Assembly (NCBI RefSeq): GCF_001602525.1
Contig: NZ_LSYT01000011.1
Location: 1 to 64,000 of the forward strand
Direction of reading: 5' to 3'
Length of the DNA stretch: 64,000 bases
Origin: Flavobacterium chilense
GTDB taxonomy: Bacteria; Bacteroidota; Bacteroidia; Flavobacteriales; Flavobacteriaceae
Shown here: positions 50,349-60,020 of the stretch, in pieces
Numbering within the stretch: the first letter of the stretch is position 1
How the letters are laid out: each line of letters starts with the position of its first letter
Notes under the pieces: model-generated
The model's database searches: none
What the model was told of the DNA's origin: nothing
Seen by the model: only the letters and a program-made list of their open reading frames with translations
Position numbers and translations under genes: made by a program

Positions 50349-50372
50349 AGCACCTAAATTTATCACCTAAGA

Positions 50373-52064
50373 ATGAGTATGAAAGTAAACAAAATTGTAG
50401 TCTTGCAATTAATGATGTCAATGGTATTGATGTTGGGCACGGCTAGTTGTAGCAAAAAATCGAGTTCCAGTCACGCTTCCAGAGCAACTGGTTGGGATGT
50501 AGATAGTCAGAATGGAACTGCTGCCAGAAATGCAGGAAAAAAACAACAGGCAGGACCTGGTTTAGTTTTTGTTGAGGGAGGTACATTTACAATGGGTAAA
50601 GTACAGGATGATGTTATGCACGATTGGAATAACACTCCAACTCAACAACACGTTCAGTCATTCTACATGGATGAGACTGAAGTTACAAATGGTATGTACT
50701 TAGAATACCTGGAATGGTTAAAGAAAGTTTTCCCACCAACAGAAGAAAATTACAAAAATATTTACGAAGGTGCATCTCCTGATACATTAGTATGGAGAAA
50801 TCGTTTAGGGTATAACGAAACGATGACTAATAATTACTTAAGACACCCATCTTATGCAAACTATCCTGTAGTTGGTGTAAACTGGATTCAGGCTGTTGAA
50901 TTTAGTAAATGGAGAACTGACCGTGTTAACGAGGCAGTTTTAGAGAAAAACGGATATCTTAAAAAAGGTGCAAAAACACAAGATGTTACTGCTGAAAGTA
51001 TCTTTAATACTGAAGCTTATGTAGCTTCTCCAAGTACTACTTACGGAGGTAACGAAGAACTTGTTTTAAAGAAAAACCCTAACGGAAGAAGACTAAAAGC
51101 AGGAAAAGACGGTACAACTCCAGAAGCTAAAAACGTATACGCACAACGTTCTTCAGGTATTATCCTTCCTGAATACAGACTTCCTACTGAAGCAGAATGG
51201 GAATATGCTGCAGCAGCTGATGTTGGACAAAGAGAATACAATATATATAAAGGACAAAAGAAATATCCTTGGTCCGGAGATTATACACGTTCATCTAAAC
51301 GTAAAAACAAAGGAGATCAATTGGCTAACTTTAAACAAGGAAACGGTGATTACGGTGGAATTGCAGGTTGGTCTGACGATGGTGCAGATATTACAAATGC
51401 TGTAAAAAGCTATGCTCCTAATGATTTTGGATTATACGATATGGCTGGAAACGTAGCCGAATGGGTTGCCGATGTTTACAGACCTATTATTGATAATGAA
51501 GCAAATGATTTTAACTACTTTAGAGGAAATCAATATGCTAAAAACAAAATTGGAAAAGATGGTAAAATTGAAATTATCACTAAAGATAATGTTCAATACA
51601 AAACGTTAAGTAACGGTAAAAAAGTTGCTACAAACTTACCAGGAGAAATTGCTCAGGTTCCGGTTGATGAAAATGAAACTTACCTGAGACAAAACTTCAG
51701 TACAAGTGACAACATCAATTATAGAGATGGTGATAAACAATCATCTAAATATTTTGACTTTGGAGATTCAGAAGCTGGTTCAAAAGCAGATCAGGCAATG
51801 TACAACTCTCCTAAGCATAATGTTACTACAGATAGTTTAGGTCAAATGGTTAGAAAATATGACAACTCTAGTAAACGTACCACATTAATCGATGATAATG
51901 TAAGAGTTTACAAAGGTGGTTCTTGGAGAGACAGAGCTTATTGGTTAGATCCTGCACAAAGAAGATATTTCCCTCAGGATATGGCTACAGATTACATCGG
52001 ATTTAGATGTGCAATGTCTAGAGTAGGTGCAAAAGCTGAAAGAAGAAAATCGCCTAGAAATTAA
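50373..52064 (+). CDS. gldJ: Gliding motility lipoprotein GldJ
   Basis: A 563-residue lipoprotein needed for gliding and type IX secretion in F. johnsoniae. The lipobox is GTASC, cysteine near residue 27, followed by KKSSSSH. The body is a formylglycine-generating-enzyme-like (SUMF) fold: FVEGGTFTMGKVQDD, YRLPTEAEWEYAAAAD, GNVAEWVADVY and YKGGSWRDRAYWLDP; it lacks enzyme activity in characterised relatives. It is divergent from porU and followed by murF, the same order as known for F. johnsoniae. Confidence 0.94.
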   Translation: MSMKVNKIVVLQLMMSMVLMLGTASCSKKSSSSHASRATGWDVDSQNGTAARNAGKKQQAGPGLVFVEGGTFTMGKVQDDVMHDWNNTPTQQHVQSFYMDETEVTNGMYLEYLEWLKKVFPPTEENYKNIYEGASPDTLVWRNRLGYNETMTNNYLRHPSYANYPVVGVNWIQAVEFSKWRTDRVNEAVLEKNGYLKKGAKTQDVTAESIFNTEAYVASPSTTYGGNEELVLKKNPNGRRLKAGKDGTTPEAKNVYAQRSSGIILPEYRLPTEAEWEYAAAADVGQREYNIYKGQKKYPWSGDYTRSSKRKNKGDQLANFKQGNGDYGGIAGWSDDGADITNAVKSYAPNDFGLYDMAGNVAEWVADVYRPIIDNEANDFNYFRGNQYAKNKIGKDGKIEIITKDNVQYKTLSNGKKVATNLPGEIAQVPVDENETYLRQNFSTSDNINYRDGDKQSSKYFDFGDSEAGSKADQAMYNSPKHNVTTDSLGQMVRKYDNSSKRTTLIDDNVRVYKGGSWRDRAYWLDPAQRRYFPQDMATDYIGFRCAMSRVGAKAERRKSPRN

Positions 52065-52085
52065 GTTTTAGAAATTTCAACATAT

Positions 52086-52140
52086 AAAATTCCAAATTCC
52101 AAAGCTGAATATTTCAGTAAGGAATTTGGAATTTTTTTAT
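52086..52140 (+). terminator. Terminator of gldJ
   Basis: AATTCCAAATTCC and GGAATTTGGAATT form a long stem with an inner hairpin (CTGAATATTTCAG) in the loop, followed by a T-run. Confidence 0.82.
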
Positions 52141-52296
52141 GGTATTTATTTTGACTTTTCTCTGCTGCTGATACTGCTGCAGAATAAATAAACGGACGTA
52201 ATTTGAAATAAAAAGATCATTTTGAAGCCAATTAAAAAAAGTCAGGATAAGTTCATTGTTTTTTTCTAATTTTATCACCTATAAAATTGTTTTTAA

Positions 52297-53583
52297 ATGA
52301 ATATTCAGGAAATTCATAATTTATTTTTACAATGCAAATCTGTTTCAATTGATACCAGAAAGATTGAAAAGGATGCCATGTTTTTTGCTATAAAAGGAGA
52401 AAACTTTGATGCCAATACATTTGCGGCAAAAGCATTAGAATTGGGAGCTTTATATGTTGTTGTTGATAATGTATCTTATGTTATAGACGAGAGAACTATT
52501 CTTGTCGAAAATAGTCTGGAAACATTACAGGAATTGGCAAAGTTTCATCGTACTTATTTAAAATTACCCATTGTAGCCTTAACGGGGAGTAACGGAAAAA
52601 CGACTACCAAAGAGCTTATAAATGTGGTTTTGTCTAAAAAATACAAGACCAAAGCAACAATAGGTAATTTGAATAACCATATTGGGGTTCCGTTGACTTT
52701 ATTGTCTTTTACTAAAGAAACGGAAATTGGTATTGTCGAAATGGGAGCAAATCATAAAAAAGAGATTGCATTTTTATGCGAAATTGCACAGCCTGATTAT
52801 GGTTATATTACCAACTTTGGAAAAGCGCATTTAGAAGGTTTTGGAGGTATTGAAGGTGTAATAGAAGGTAAAAGCGAAATGTATCAATATCTTGCAAAAA
52901 ACAATAAGCAGGCTTTTGTAAATCTTGAAGATCCAATTCAAATCGAAAAATCTGCAGGAATTACTTCTTTTACATTTGGAGTCCATAAGAGTGAAGCGAA
53001 TGTAAATATTAAAAAAATAGAAGCCAATCCATTTGTTGCTATAGACTATATTAATTTCAGTCTTAAATCTCATTTAATTGGTCTTTACAACGCAAATAAC
53101 ATCAATGCGGCAGTTGCTATGGGATATTATTTTAAAGTTGATGAAAACGATATTAAAGAAGCAATTGAAGGTTACATCCCGGAGAATAACAGATCTCAAT
53201 TGTTGAAAAAAGGCTCTAATCAAATTATTCTGGATGCTTACAATGCCAATCCAAGTAGTATGGCTGTTGCAATTGCTAATTTTTTGCAATTAGAAAATCA
53301 AAACAAAATAATGATTTTAGGAGATATGTTTGAGCTGGGAAATGAAAGCCAGCAGGAACATAAAATAATTGTAGATTCCTTATTAAATCAAAATGAATCT
53401 ACATGTTATTTAATTGGGAAGTCATTTTATGAAAATGAAACCGCTCATGAAAAAATTAAATTTTTTGAAACATTTGATGCTTTTGCAGCTTATCTAAAGA
53501 TATTACATTTTGATGAAAATACTATTTTAATAAAAGGGTCGAGAGGAATGGCTCTGGAACGAACATTAGAATTTATAAATTAA
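52297..53583 (+). CDS. murF: UDP-MurNAc-tripeptide D-Ala-D-Ala ligase MurF
   Basis: Adds the D-Ala-D-Ala dipeptide to the peptidoglycan precursor in the cytoplasm. The 428-residue protein has the Mur ligase ATP loop LTGSNGKTTTKELI near 96-109, EMGANHKKEIAFL and the C-terminal domain with ILDAYNANPSSM. The N-terminal substrate domain is short. It follows gldJ after 232 bp; an 11-bp TTTATCACCTA precedes both genes. Confidence 0.93.
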   Translation: MNIQEIHNLFLQCKSVSIDTRKIEKDAMFFAIKGENFDANTFAAKALELGALYVVVDNVSYVIDERTILVENSLETLQELAKFHRTYLKLPIVALTGSNGKTTTKELINVVLSKKYKTKATIGNLNNHIGVPLTLLSFTKETEIGIVEMGANHKKEIAFLCEIAQPDYGYITNFGKAHLEGFGGIEGVIEGKSEMYQYLAKNNKQAFVNLEDPIQIEKSAGITSFTFGVHKSEANVNIKKIEANPFVAIDYINFSLKSHLIGLYNANNINAAVAMGYYFKVDENDIKEAIEGYIPENNRSQLLKKGSNQIILDAYNANPSSMAVAIANFLQLENQNKIMILGDMFELGNESQQEHKIIVDSLLNQNESTCYLIGKSFYENETAHEKIKFFETFDAFAAYLKILHFDENTILIKGSRGMALERTLEFIN

Positions 53584-53629
53584 CCAAAACAAGAAAGCCA
53601 TTCACACGAATGGCTTTCTTGTTTTGGTT
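53582..53629. terminator. Very long perfect bidirectional terminator
   Basis: A 22-bp perfect stem (53582-53603 with 53608-53629) with an ACAC loop lies between the convergent murF and regulator genes. The right arm overlaps the regulator stop codon at 53628-53630, and the left arm begins within the murF stop. Confidence 0.88.
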
Positions 53630-56507
53630 AGATACTCATTAAAAAACCAATAAGGTTTTCTTTCTTATTCAGTCCAAGTTTCTTTCTTAGACGATATCGG
53701 GCTAATTCTACTCCTCCCGTTGAAATATTCATGATTTCAGCTATTTCTTTTGTTGACATATTCATGAGTAAATAAGTAGACAAATCGAGTTCGCGTGGAG
53801 ATATTGTCGGGTATTTTTCTTTTAAGCGTTTTAAAAACTCAAAATGCACATTCTTGATATGTTTTTCTAAGTCTTTCCAGCTCTTATCTGTGTTTACCTC
53901 TTTTACGATACTTTTATGGAGTTTGTTAAACTCAAACTTAGTTGAATCATCCAGGATATTGGTATCAATATCTTTTAGTTTGTTAATAATTCCGTTTAAG
54001 ATTTTGTTTTTCTTTACAACTTGTAATGAGTTATTTACTAACTCTTTATCTTTTGATAAAATCTTGATTTGCAGCTTGTCATTTTTAAGCTTTTCGATCT
54101 CTTTTTCTAGTTCGTGCTGTTCGTGTCTGATTTTTGATTCTTTTTCAAGATATAGCCTTCGCTGTTCTATGGTTTCATAATATTTGTTCTTTCTGATTTT
54201 TAGTTTAATCCTGTTCGATATTACATAAATTCCGGTAACAACAAGAATGAAATAAATCAAATACGCCAGAAAATGCCTGTACCATGGCGGAGAAATTATA
54301 AATTGAATCTGGCTAACATCTGATTCAATACCATAACTGTTTTTTGATTTTAACTTCATTGTGTAAGTTCCTTCCCGTAAATTGGTGTATTCTTTTAGGG
54401 ATATTGGAGACCAGCTGCGCCAATTGTCTTCAAACGGCTCCAGTTTATAAGAGTACATTATATTTTCCTGATTTTCATATGTTGGAGATGAAAATGTAAA
54501 CTTAACGTGGTTTGCGCTGTATGGTATGGTGTATGATTTTTCGTTATCGGCTATATTGCCCGTTAAAATTGTATCTCCTGGAAAAGAAAAACTGGCAATG
54601 AATACCTTTGGTTTTGTAATAAAGGTATTTGATATTTTAGAATCATAATGCGTTAAACCGTCAGTTAAACCTATAAAAATGTTTTGAGGATCTATGGTAT
54701 TTACAGAAATGTAATTGTTAACCAGATTTCCTGATAAGTTCGAAAACGGAGCTTGTTTTTTTGTAAAAGTACCATTTGAGTTTTTTGTGAGAACACCTAA
54801 GGACTCATTAAAAGCATACCATAAATTTCCCTCAGAATCCTCAATTAAGGTATTTATGGTTGGTATTTTGCTGAATAGTTTACTTATTTTTTTATCCTCA
54901 AAAAAAGCATCCTGTTCTTTAGAAAACCTGAAAAAGTGATTCTGAGCCTGAAAATATACTTTATTATTAATGCTTTGTAAGCTGTTGATTCCTTTATATG
55001 TTGATGAAATGTCTTTGTGTTTTTGAATAAGATCAAATCTTTTCAAATCGTCTGATAATTTCATTTGATATAAGTATGGATTCTTTTTTAACCACAAATA
55101 AGTATCATCCAGTTCTATAGAAAAAGTATTTGTGGTTTCGTCAAATCCTTGTACCTGATGTGAATAATCATATCCATTTGCTGATTTTTTGAAAATAGAA
55201 AAGCCATTGTAACTTTCTCCTATAATATAGTTTTCATGATTTGGAATGTTTTTGAAACCAAAATAACCTTTGGTATCCATTATTTTTGAAACCTTATTTT
55301 GGTTAATAACCAATGCACCACTATTACTGGCACACAGCAACGTTCCGTTTAATACCTGAATGTTCCATGCCTGCGAGATAGTTCCTTCTACTCTCGTAAA
55401 CGGACTATCCTTGAATGATCCGCTCCAGGAATGATAAAATAATCCCTGATTAGTTGCAACATAAAGATTGCCGTTGTAAGTAATCGAGGCATATACAGTT
55501 CCTATATTATAACTATAATCAAAATAAGAAAAAGGAGCGTTTTCATTTATAAAAGTAATACCATTATCAAGACCAAGCCAGACATTGTTTTTATTGTCGA
55601 CAAAAGAGGTCAATATGGTGTTGTTTTGAAGTCCTTTTTGTCGATTAAGATGCTGAATTATTTTTCCGTTCAAATCACAAATGATTACACCGTCTAATAC
55701 AGAGTTGAGGACGATAAATTTGCCTTTTATGATAGATCCTCCAAGTGATGTGTTTTTTTTGATAAATGCGTTTGCCTCAGTTTCCCAGGGCTTGACAGTT
55801 TGATTATCTGATATAAAAAGACCTTTTTCTAAAGTAGCCAGCAGCATCTTGTTATTGGGTAATGGAAATACCGACCAGATTTCTTTATCATTAAAAACAG
55901 TTGTACCTTTTATAGGAGTCAACTTTCCATTTTTGTATTCCAGAATTCCCAATGATTTATCCTGAAAATAAAGATGATTATTCACCAGAAAAGAAAACTG
56001 AAATTTTTGAGGAGCATTTAATAAGGTTAGCTTGTTATTCTTTAGAATAAAAACCTTTGTAAAAGACTGAAAAATTACTTCACCTTTAAATATATGTATC
56101 CTCCAGATCAGGTTAATATTTTGTCTGTCTTTTTTACTTACCTGATCAGATAGAGAATGATATTTTAAAATTCCGTTATCATTATTTTGAAAGTAACCAA
56201 ATTCATTATTTCCGCCCACAAATATTTTGCCTGAAGAATCAATTTTTAAGCTTCTAATTTCTGTCTTGGCAGGAAGGGAATATTTGTACCAGCTTGAACC
56301 GTCAAATTGCAATAAGCCGCTATTATTTGCAAAGTACATATTTCCTTTTTTATCCTGATCAATACTCCAATTTTGAGTGCCGCCTTTATACTCCGACCTT
56401 TTATAGTTTTTAATGGCGGGTAAACCTATGTTTTTTACTTGTGCTGCAGCATTTGTTTGTGAGAAAATTACAATAATTAGCGTTAAATATGTATTTATGA
56501 ATTTCAT
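53628..56507 (-). CDS. Membrane-spanning sensor regulator of glycan locus (propeller, Y_Y_Y, LuxR-type HTH)
   Basis: A 959-residue one-component sensor. It has a signal peptide (1-23), periplasmic beta-propeller repeats over about 25-660, a Y_Y_Y domain near 665-735 (YSYKLEPFEDNWRSWSP), one membrane segment near 744-763 (FLAYLIYFILVVTGIYVI), a coiled coil (780-860) and a LuxR-type helix-turn-helix at 898-959 (TISPRELDLSTYLLMNMSTK). There is no histidine kinase domain, unlike Bacteroides hybrid sensors, so it would bind DNA at the membrane. It is divergent from susC and likely senses a glucan fragment. Confidence 0.88.
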   Translation of the reverse strand: MKFINTYLTLIIVIFSQTNAAAQVKNIGLPAIKNYKRSEYKGGTQNWSIDQDKKGNMYFANNSGLLQFDGSSWYKYSLPAKTEIRSLKIDSSGKIFVGGNNEFGYFQNNDNGILKYHSLSDQVSKKDRQNINLIWRIHIFKGEVIFQSFTKVFILKNNKLTLLNAPQKFQFSFLVNNHLYFQDKSLGILEYKNGKLTPIKGTTVFNDKEIWSVFPLPNNKMLLATLEKGLFISDNQTVKPWETEANAFIKKNTSLGGSIIKGKFIVLNSVLDGVIICDLNGKIIQHLNRQKGLQNNTILTSFVDNKNNVWLGLDNGITFINENAPFSYFDYSYNIGTVYASITYNGNLYVATNQGLFYHSWSGSFKDSPFTRVEGTISQAWNIQVLNGTLLCASNSGALVINQNKVSKIMDTKGYFGFKNIPNHENYIIGESYNGFSIFKKSANGYDYSHQVQGFDETTNTFSIELDDTYLWLKKNPYLYQMKLSDDLKRFDLIQKHKDISSTYKGINSLQSINNKVYFQAQNHFFRFSKEQDAFFEDKKISKLFSKIPTINTLIEDSEGNLWYAFNESLGVLTKNSNGTFTKKQAPFSNLSGNLVNNYISVNTIDPQNIFIGLTDGLTHYDSKISNTFITKPKVFIASFSFPGDTILTGNIADNEKSYTIPYSANHVKFTFSSPTYENQENIMYSYKLEPFEDNWRSWSPISLKEYTNLREGTYTMKLKSKNSYGIESDVSQIQFIISPPWYRHFLAYLIYFILVVTGIYVISNRIKLKIRKNKYYETIEQRRLYLEKESKIRHEQHELEKEIEKLKNDKLQIKILSKDKELVNNSLQVVKKNKILNGIINKLKDIDTNILDDSTKFEFNKLHKSIVKEVNTDKSWKDLEKHIKNVHFEFLKRLKEKYPTISPRELDLSTYLLMNMSTKEIAEIMNISTGGVELARYRLRKKLGLNKKENLIGFLMSI

Positions 56508-56850
56508 AAAAATTAGAATGTATTTTTATTAGAAATGTTTTATAAAGGCTTTTGTTTTTTGATTTATTATTTACAATGTTCCACTTTTGCAGAATTATTT
56601 TAAATATATATCGAAATAGTTATTATTTTATAAATGTAGTGTTTATTTTTAAACTTAACATTTCTATAACAATATAATAGTTTTTATAAAATATTTAAAA
56701 TCAAATATTTAAAAATAATTTGATGTGTTTTTGTAGAGTATGAAAATATACTTTGATGTGTTTTTGTAAGGAAATTTTATTCGAAATAGTTAAAATTTAA
56801 CTTTATTATTGCATCAAATTACTAATTAATTAACCAAAATTTTTAGAAAA
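56508..56850. promoter_or_regulatory. Divergent regulatory region of glycan locus with 17-bp direct repeat
   Basis: 343 bp of very AT-rich DNA. TTTGATGTGTTTTTGTA occurs exactly twice, at 56719-56735 and 56752-56768, 33 bp apart, about three helical turns. No strong consensus promoter is visible for susC; the best is TATTATTG at 56804-56811 (one mismatch), which fits activation by a regulator bound upstream. The rest shows nothing recognisable. Confidence 0.55.
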
Positions 56851-59800
56851 ATGAAATTAACAAAATTACTTATTTTTTGTATTTCGTCTCTACTGTTTTC
56901 AGTTATCGCAATGGCACAGGATGTTACGGTAAACGGAATCATACATGATGAAAGTGGATTACCCGTCCCAGGGGCAACAATCTTAATTAAAGGTACAAGT
57001 AAAGCGACTGCTTCTGACTTTGATGGTAAGTTTCAAATTACAGCTCCATCAAATTCAACCTTAACAGTTAGTTTTGTTGGATATGTTACTGTTCAGGAAG
57101 CAGTAAACGGAAGAACAAAACTTGAAATTAAATTGCGTCCTGAATCTCAATCATTAAATGAAGTTGTAGTAGTAGGATACGGTACTCAAAAGAAAAGTGT
57201 TGTTACAGGTTCTATTTCTAGTGTAAAAGCTAAAGATTTAGAAAGCTTACCTATAACAAGAGTAGAGCAGGCTCTACAAGGTAGAGTTTCCGGAGTTTCT
57301 ATTGCTGCCAATGCAGGTCAGCCAGGATCAGCTTCTACAATTCGTATTCGTGGTTTTACTACATTAAATAATAATGACCCGTTATGGGTTGTTGATGGTG
57401 TTGTAGTAGATAATGGAGGAATTGGATATTTAAATCAATCAGACATTGAGTCTATCGAGGTATTAAAAGATGGTGCTTCAGGTGCTATTTATGGTTCTCG
57501 TGCTGCTGCCGGAGTTATTTTGGTAACGACTAAAAAAGGTAAAGCAGGTAAAATTTCTGTAAATTATACTGGATTTGCAGGAACATCTCAGGCTGCTAAA
57601 AAATTAGACTTATTAGATGCCAGCCAATATGTTACTATAATGAACGAGGCTTTTACTAATGGTGGTGGTGTAGGTGAAAAATTCCCAACCAAAAATGGTA
57701 GTGGTACCCCAATAAACTATGGAAAAGGAACAAACTGGCAAGATGCTATTTTTAACAATCATGCGCAACGTTATTCTCACGAATTAAGTTTTAGCGGAGG
57801 TAATGATGTTTCTACATTTTACATGTCTTTTGGTATAACAGATCAGGAAGGTATTATTACTACTGACATCTCTCACTATACAAGAAAAAACATCCGATTA
57901 AACTCTAATCACAAAATTGGTAAGTATATTAAAATTGGACAAACGTTAGGTTATTCTAATGAAAAAACTATTGGTATTGGTAATACAAATGATGAGTTTG
58001 GTGGTCCTTTGGCATCAGCAATCAACTTAGATCCATTAACTCCAATTATTGAAACTGATCCGTCTAAAACAGGACCAGGTTCTGTATACGCTAATCCAAA
58101 TACACTTAAAGATGCAAATGGTCACTACTATGGTATTTCGACTATTGTAACTCAGGAAAATACAAACCCATTAGCTTATACTCAAACAAGATTAGGCAAT
58201 AATGATTTTGCAGATAATTTTGTTGGTAACATCTTTATTGAGGCTGAAATTTTGCCAGGTTTGAAATTTAGATCTACTGCCGGTGCAAAACTAGCTTACT
58301 ATGGATCAGATAACTTTACTCCGGTTTTCTTTTTAAATGGTGCTACGAAAAGAGATAAAAATGAATTATTCAGATCGTACAAAAAATCATTTAGCTGGAA
58401 TTGGGAGAATACATTAAACTATACTAAAAAATTCGGCGATCATAACTTTAGTGTTTTATTAGGAAAAGGAACTTATGTAGATAACATCACATCAGGTAAT
58501 GATGCTACTTACCAGGGGATTCCTGCAACTACTCACGAAGAAGCTTCTTTTAACGTAGATATTCCTCTTACAGATAAATTTGTTAATGCTTATAATTCAT
58601 TAGCTGTAGAGCATAGAGTTGAATCTTTATTTGCAAGGTTAAACTATGACTATAAAGAAAAATACATCTTTACAGGTATTATCCGTCGTGATGGTTCTAC
58701 AAGATTTGGACCAAACCACAAATACGGAACTTTCCCTTCATTCTCTCTTGGATGGGTACCTTCTAAAGAAGAGTTCTGGAAAGAAAATGATGTGGTAAAT
58801 AACCTGAAAATTAGAGGAGGTTATGGAGTTACAGGAAATGATTCATCTCCGGATTTCTTATACCTTTCTACTATTGGTAATAAAAGAAATTACACTATTG
58901 GAGGAACACCTACTCCGGGACAAAGCCCTAATGCAATTGCTAACCCGGATTTGAAATGGGAAGAAACAAAACAAGTTAACGTAGGTTTTGAAAGTACACT
59001 TTTCCATGACTTTAACTTAAGTGTAGATTTATTCAACAAAAAGACTTCAGGTATCTTAATGAAAGTGCCAATTCCTGGATTTGTTGGAGCAAGTGGAGAC
59101 ACTTATGCGAACCTTGCTGATATGCAAAATAAAGGTATTGATGTTGAATTAGGTTACCGTAAAAGAATTGGAGCTTTGAATTTATCAGTAAACGGAAACT
59201 TCTCTTACATCAAAAATGAAATTACTTACATAGACAAAGGAGTTAATTTTATCGCAGGTGATGAAACAGTACAATCAACTTCTTACGAGATCAACAGAAC
59301 TCAGGTTGGTCAGGCTTATAATTCATTCTACGGATTCAGAACAAATGGAGTTTTCCAAACAGTTGACGAAGTAAATGCTTATAAAAATGCAGCTGGAGGA
59401 TTAATTCAGCCAAATGCTAAACCAGGAGATTTCCGTTGGCAGGATTTAAACGGAGATGGTAAAATTGATGGTAACGATAGAGATTTCTTAGGAACTTCAT
59501 TACCTAAATTTACTTACGGTTTAACTTTAAACGTAGATTATAAAGGTTTCGACTTATTGGTTTTTGGTCAGGGAGCTGGTGGAAATATGATTTACCAGGG
59601 ATTAAGAAGATTAGATATTACAAATGCAAATTATCAAACAGCTGTTTTAAATCGTTGGACAGGTCCGGGATCAACAAATTCTTATCCTAGAGTTACAACA
59701 GATGATACGAATAAAAACTTCACTAATCCATCAGATTTTAATTTACAGAAAGGTGATTTCTTTAGATTCAAAACGATTCAGTTTGGATATTCATTCCCAC

Positions 59801-60003
59801 AAGAGTGGATAAATAGTATTTCACTATCAAAAGTAAGACTTTATCTAACAGGAGAGAATTTATTCACTATTACAAAATACACTGGTTTTGATCCTGAAAT
59901 TGGAGGACCTACAACGGCTGGAATGAACAACGTACAAGGTGTTGACAGAGGATTTTATCCTCAGGCGAAGTCGTATATGTTAGGAGTTAATGTGCAATTT
60001 TAA
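56851..60003 (+). CDS. SusC/RagA-family TonB-dependent outer-membrane receptor
   Basis: A 1050-residue importer of oligosaccharides. Signal peptide 1-22, carboxypeptidase-D-like domain 25-110 (VNGIIHDESGLPVPGATIL), plug near 115-230 (SLNEVVVVGYGTQKKSVVTG, LWVVDGVVVDN), then the 22-strand barrel. It is followed by susD after 17 bp. The SusCD pair imports glycan fragments freed at the cell surface. Confidence 0.96.
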   Translation: MKLTKLLIFCISSLLFSVIAMAQDVTVNGIIHDESGLPVPGATILIKGTSKATASDFDGKFQITAPSNSTLTVSFVGYVTVQEAVNGRTKLEIKLRPESQSLNEVVVVGYGTQKKSVVTGSISSVKAKDLESLPITRVEQALQGRVSGVSIAANAGQPGSASTIRIRGFTTLNNNDPLWVVDGVVVDNGGIGYLNQSDIESIEVLKDGASGAIYGSRAAAGVILVTTKKGKAGKISVNYTGFAGTSQAAKKLDLLDASQYVTIMNEAFTNGGGVGEKFPTKNGSGTPINYGKGTNWQDAIFNNHAQRYSHELSFSGGNDVSTFYMSFGITDQEGIITTDISHYTRKNIRLNSNHKIGKYIKIGQTLGYSNEKTIGIGNTNDEFGGPLASAINLDPLTPIIETDPSKTGPGSVYANPNTLKDANGHYYGISTIVTQENTNPLAYTQTRLGNNDFADNFVGNIFIEAEILPGLKFRSTAGAKLAYYGSDNFTPVFFLNGATKRDKNELFRSYKKSFSWNWENTLNYTKKFGDHNFSVLLGKGTYVDNITSGNDATYQGIPATTHEEASFNVDIPLTDKFVNAYNSLAVEHRVESLFARLNYDYKEKYIFTGIIRRDGSTRFGPNHKYGTFPSFSLGWVPSKEEFWKENDVVNNLKIRGGYGVTGNDSSPDFLYLSTIGNKRNYTIGGTPTPGQSPNAIANPDLKWEETKQVNVGFESTLFHDFNLSVDLFNKKTSGILMKVPIPGFVGASGDTYANLADMQNKGIDVELGYRKRIGALNLSVNGNFSYIKNEITYIDKGVNFIAGDETVQSTSYEINRTQVGQAYNSFYGFRTNGVFQTVDEVNAYKNAAGGLIQPNAKPGDFRWQDLNGDGKIDGNDRDFLGTSLPKFTYGLTLNVDYKGFDLLVFGQGAGGNMIYQGLRRLDITNANYQTAVLNRWTGPGSTNSYPRVTTDDTNKNFTNPSDFNLQKGDFFRFKTIQFGYSFPQEWINSISLSKVRLYLTGENLFTITKYTGFDPEIGGPTTAGMNNVQGVDRGFYPQAKSYMLGVNVQF

Positions 60004-60020
60004 TTAAAAAATAAAATATT

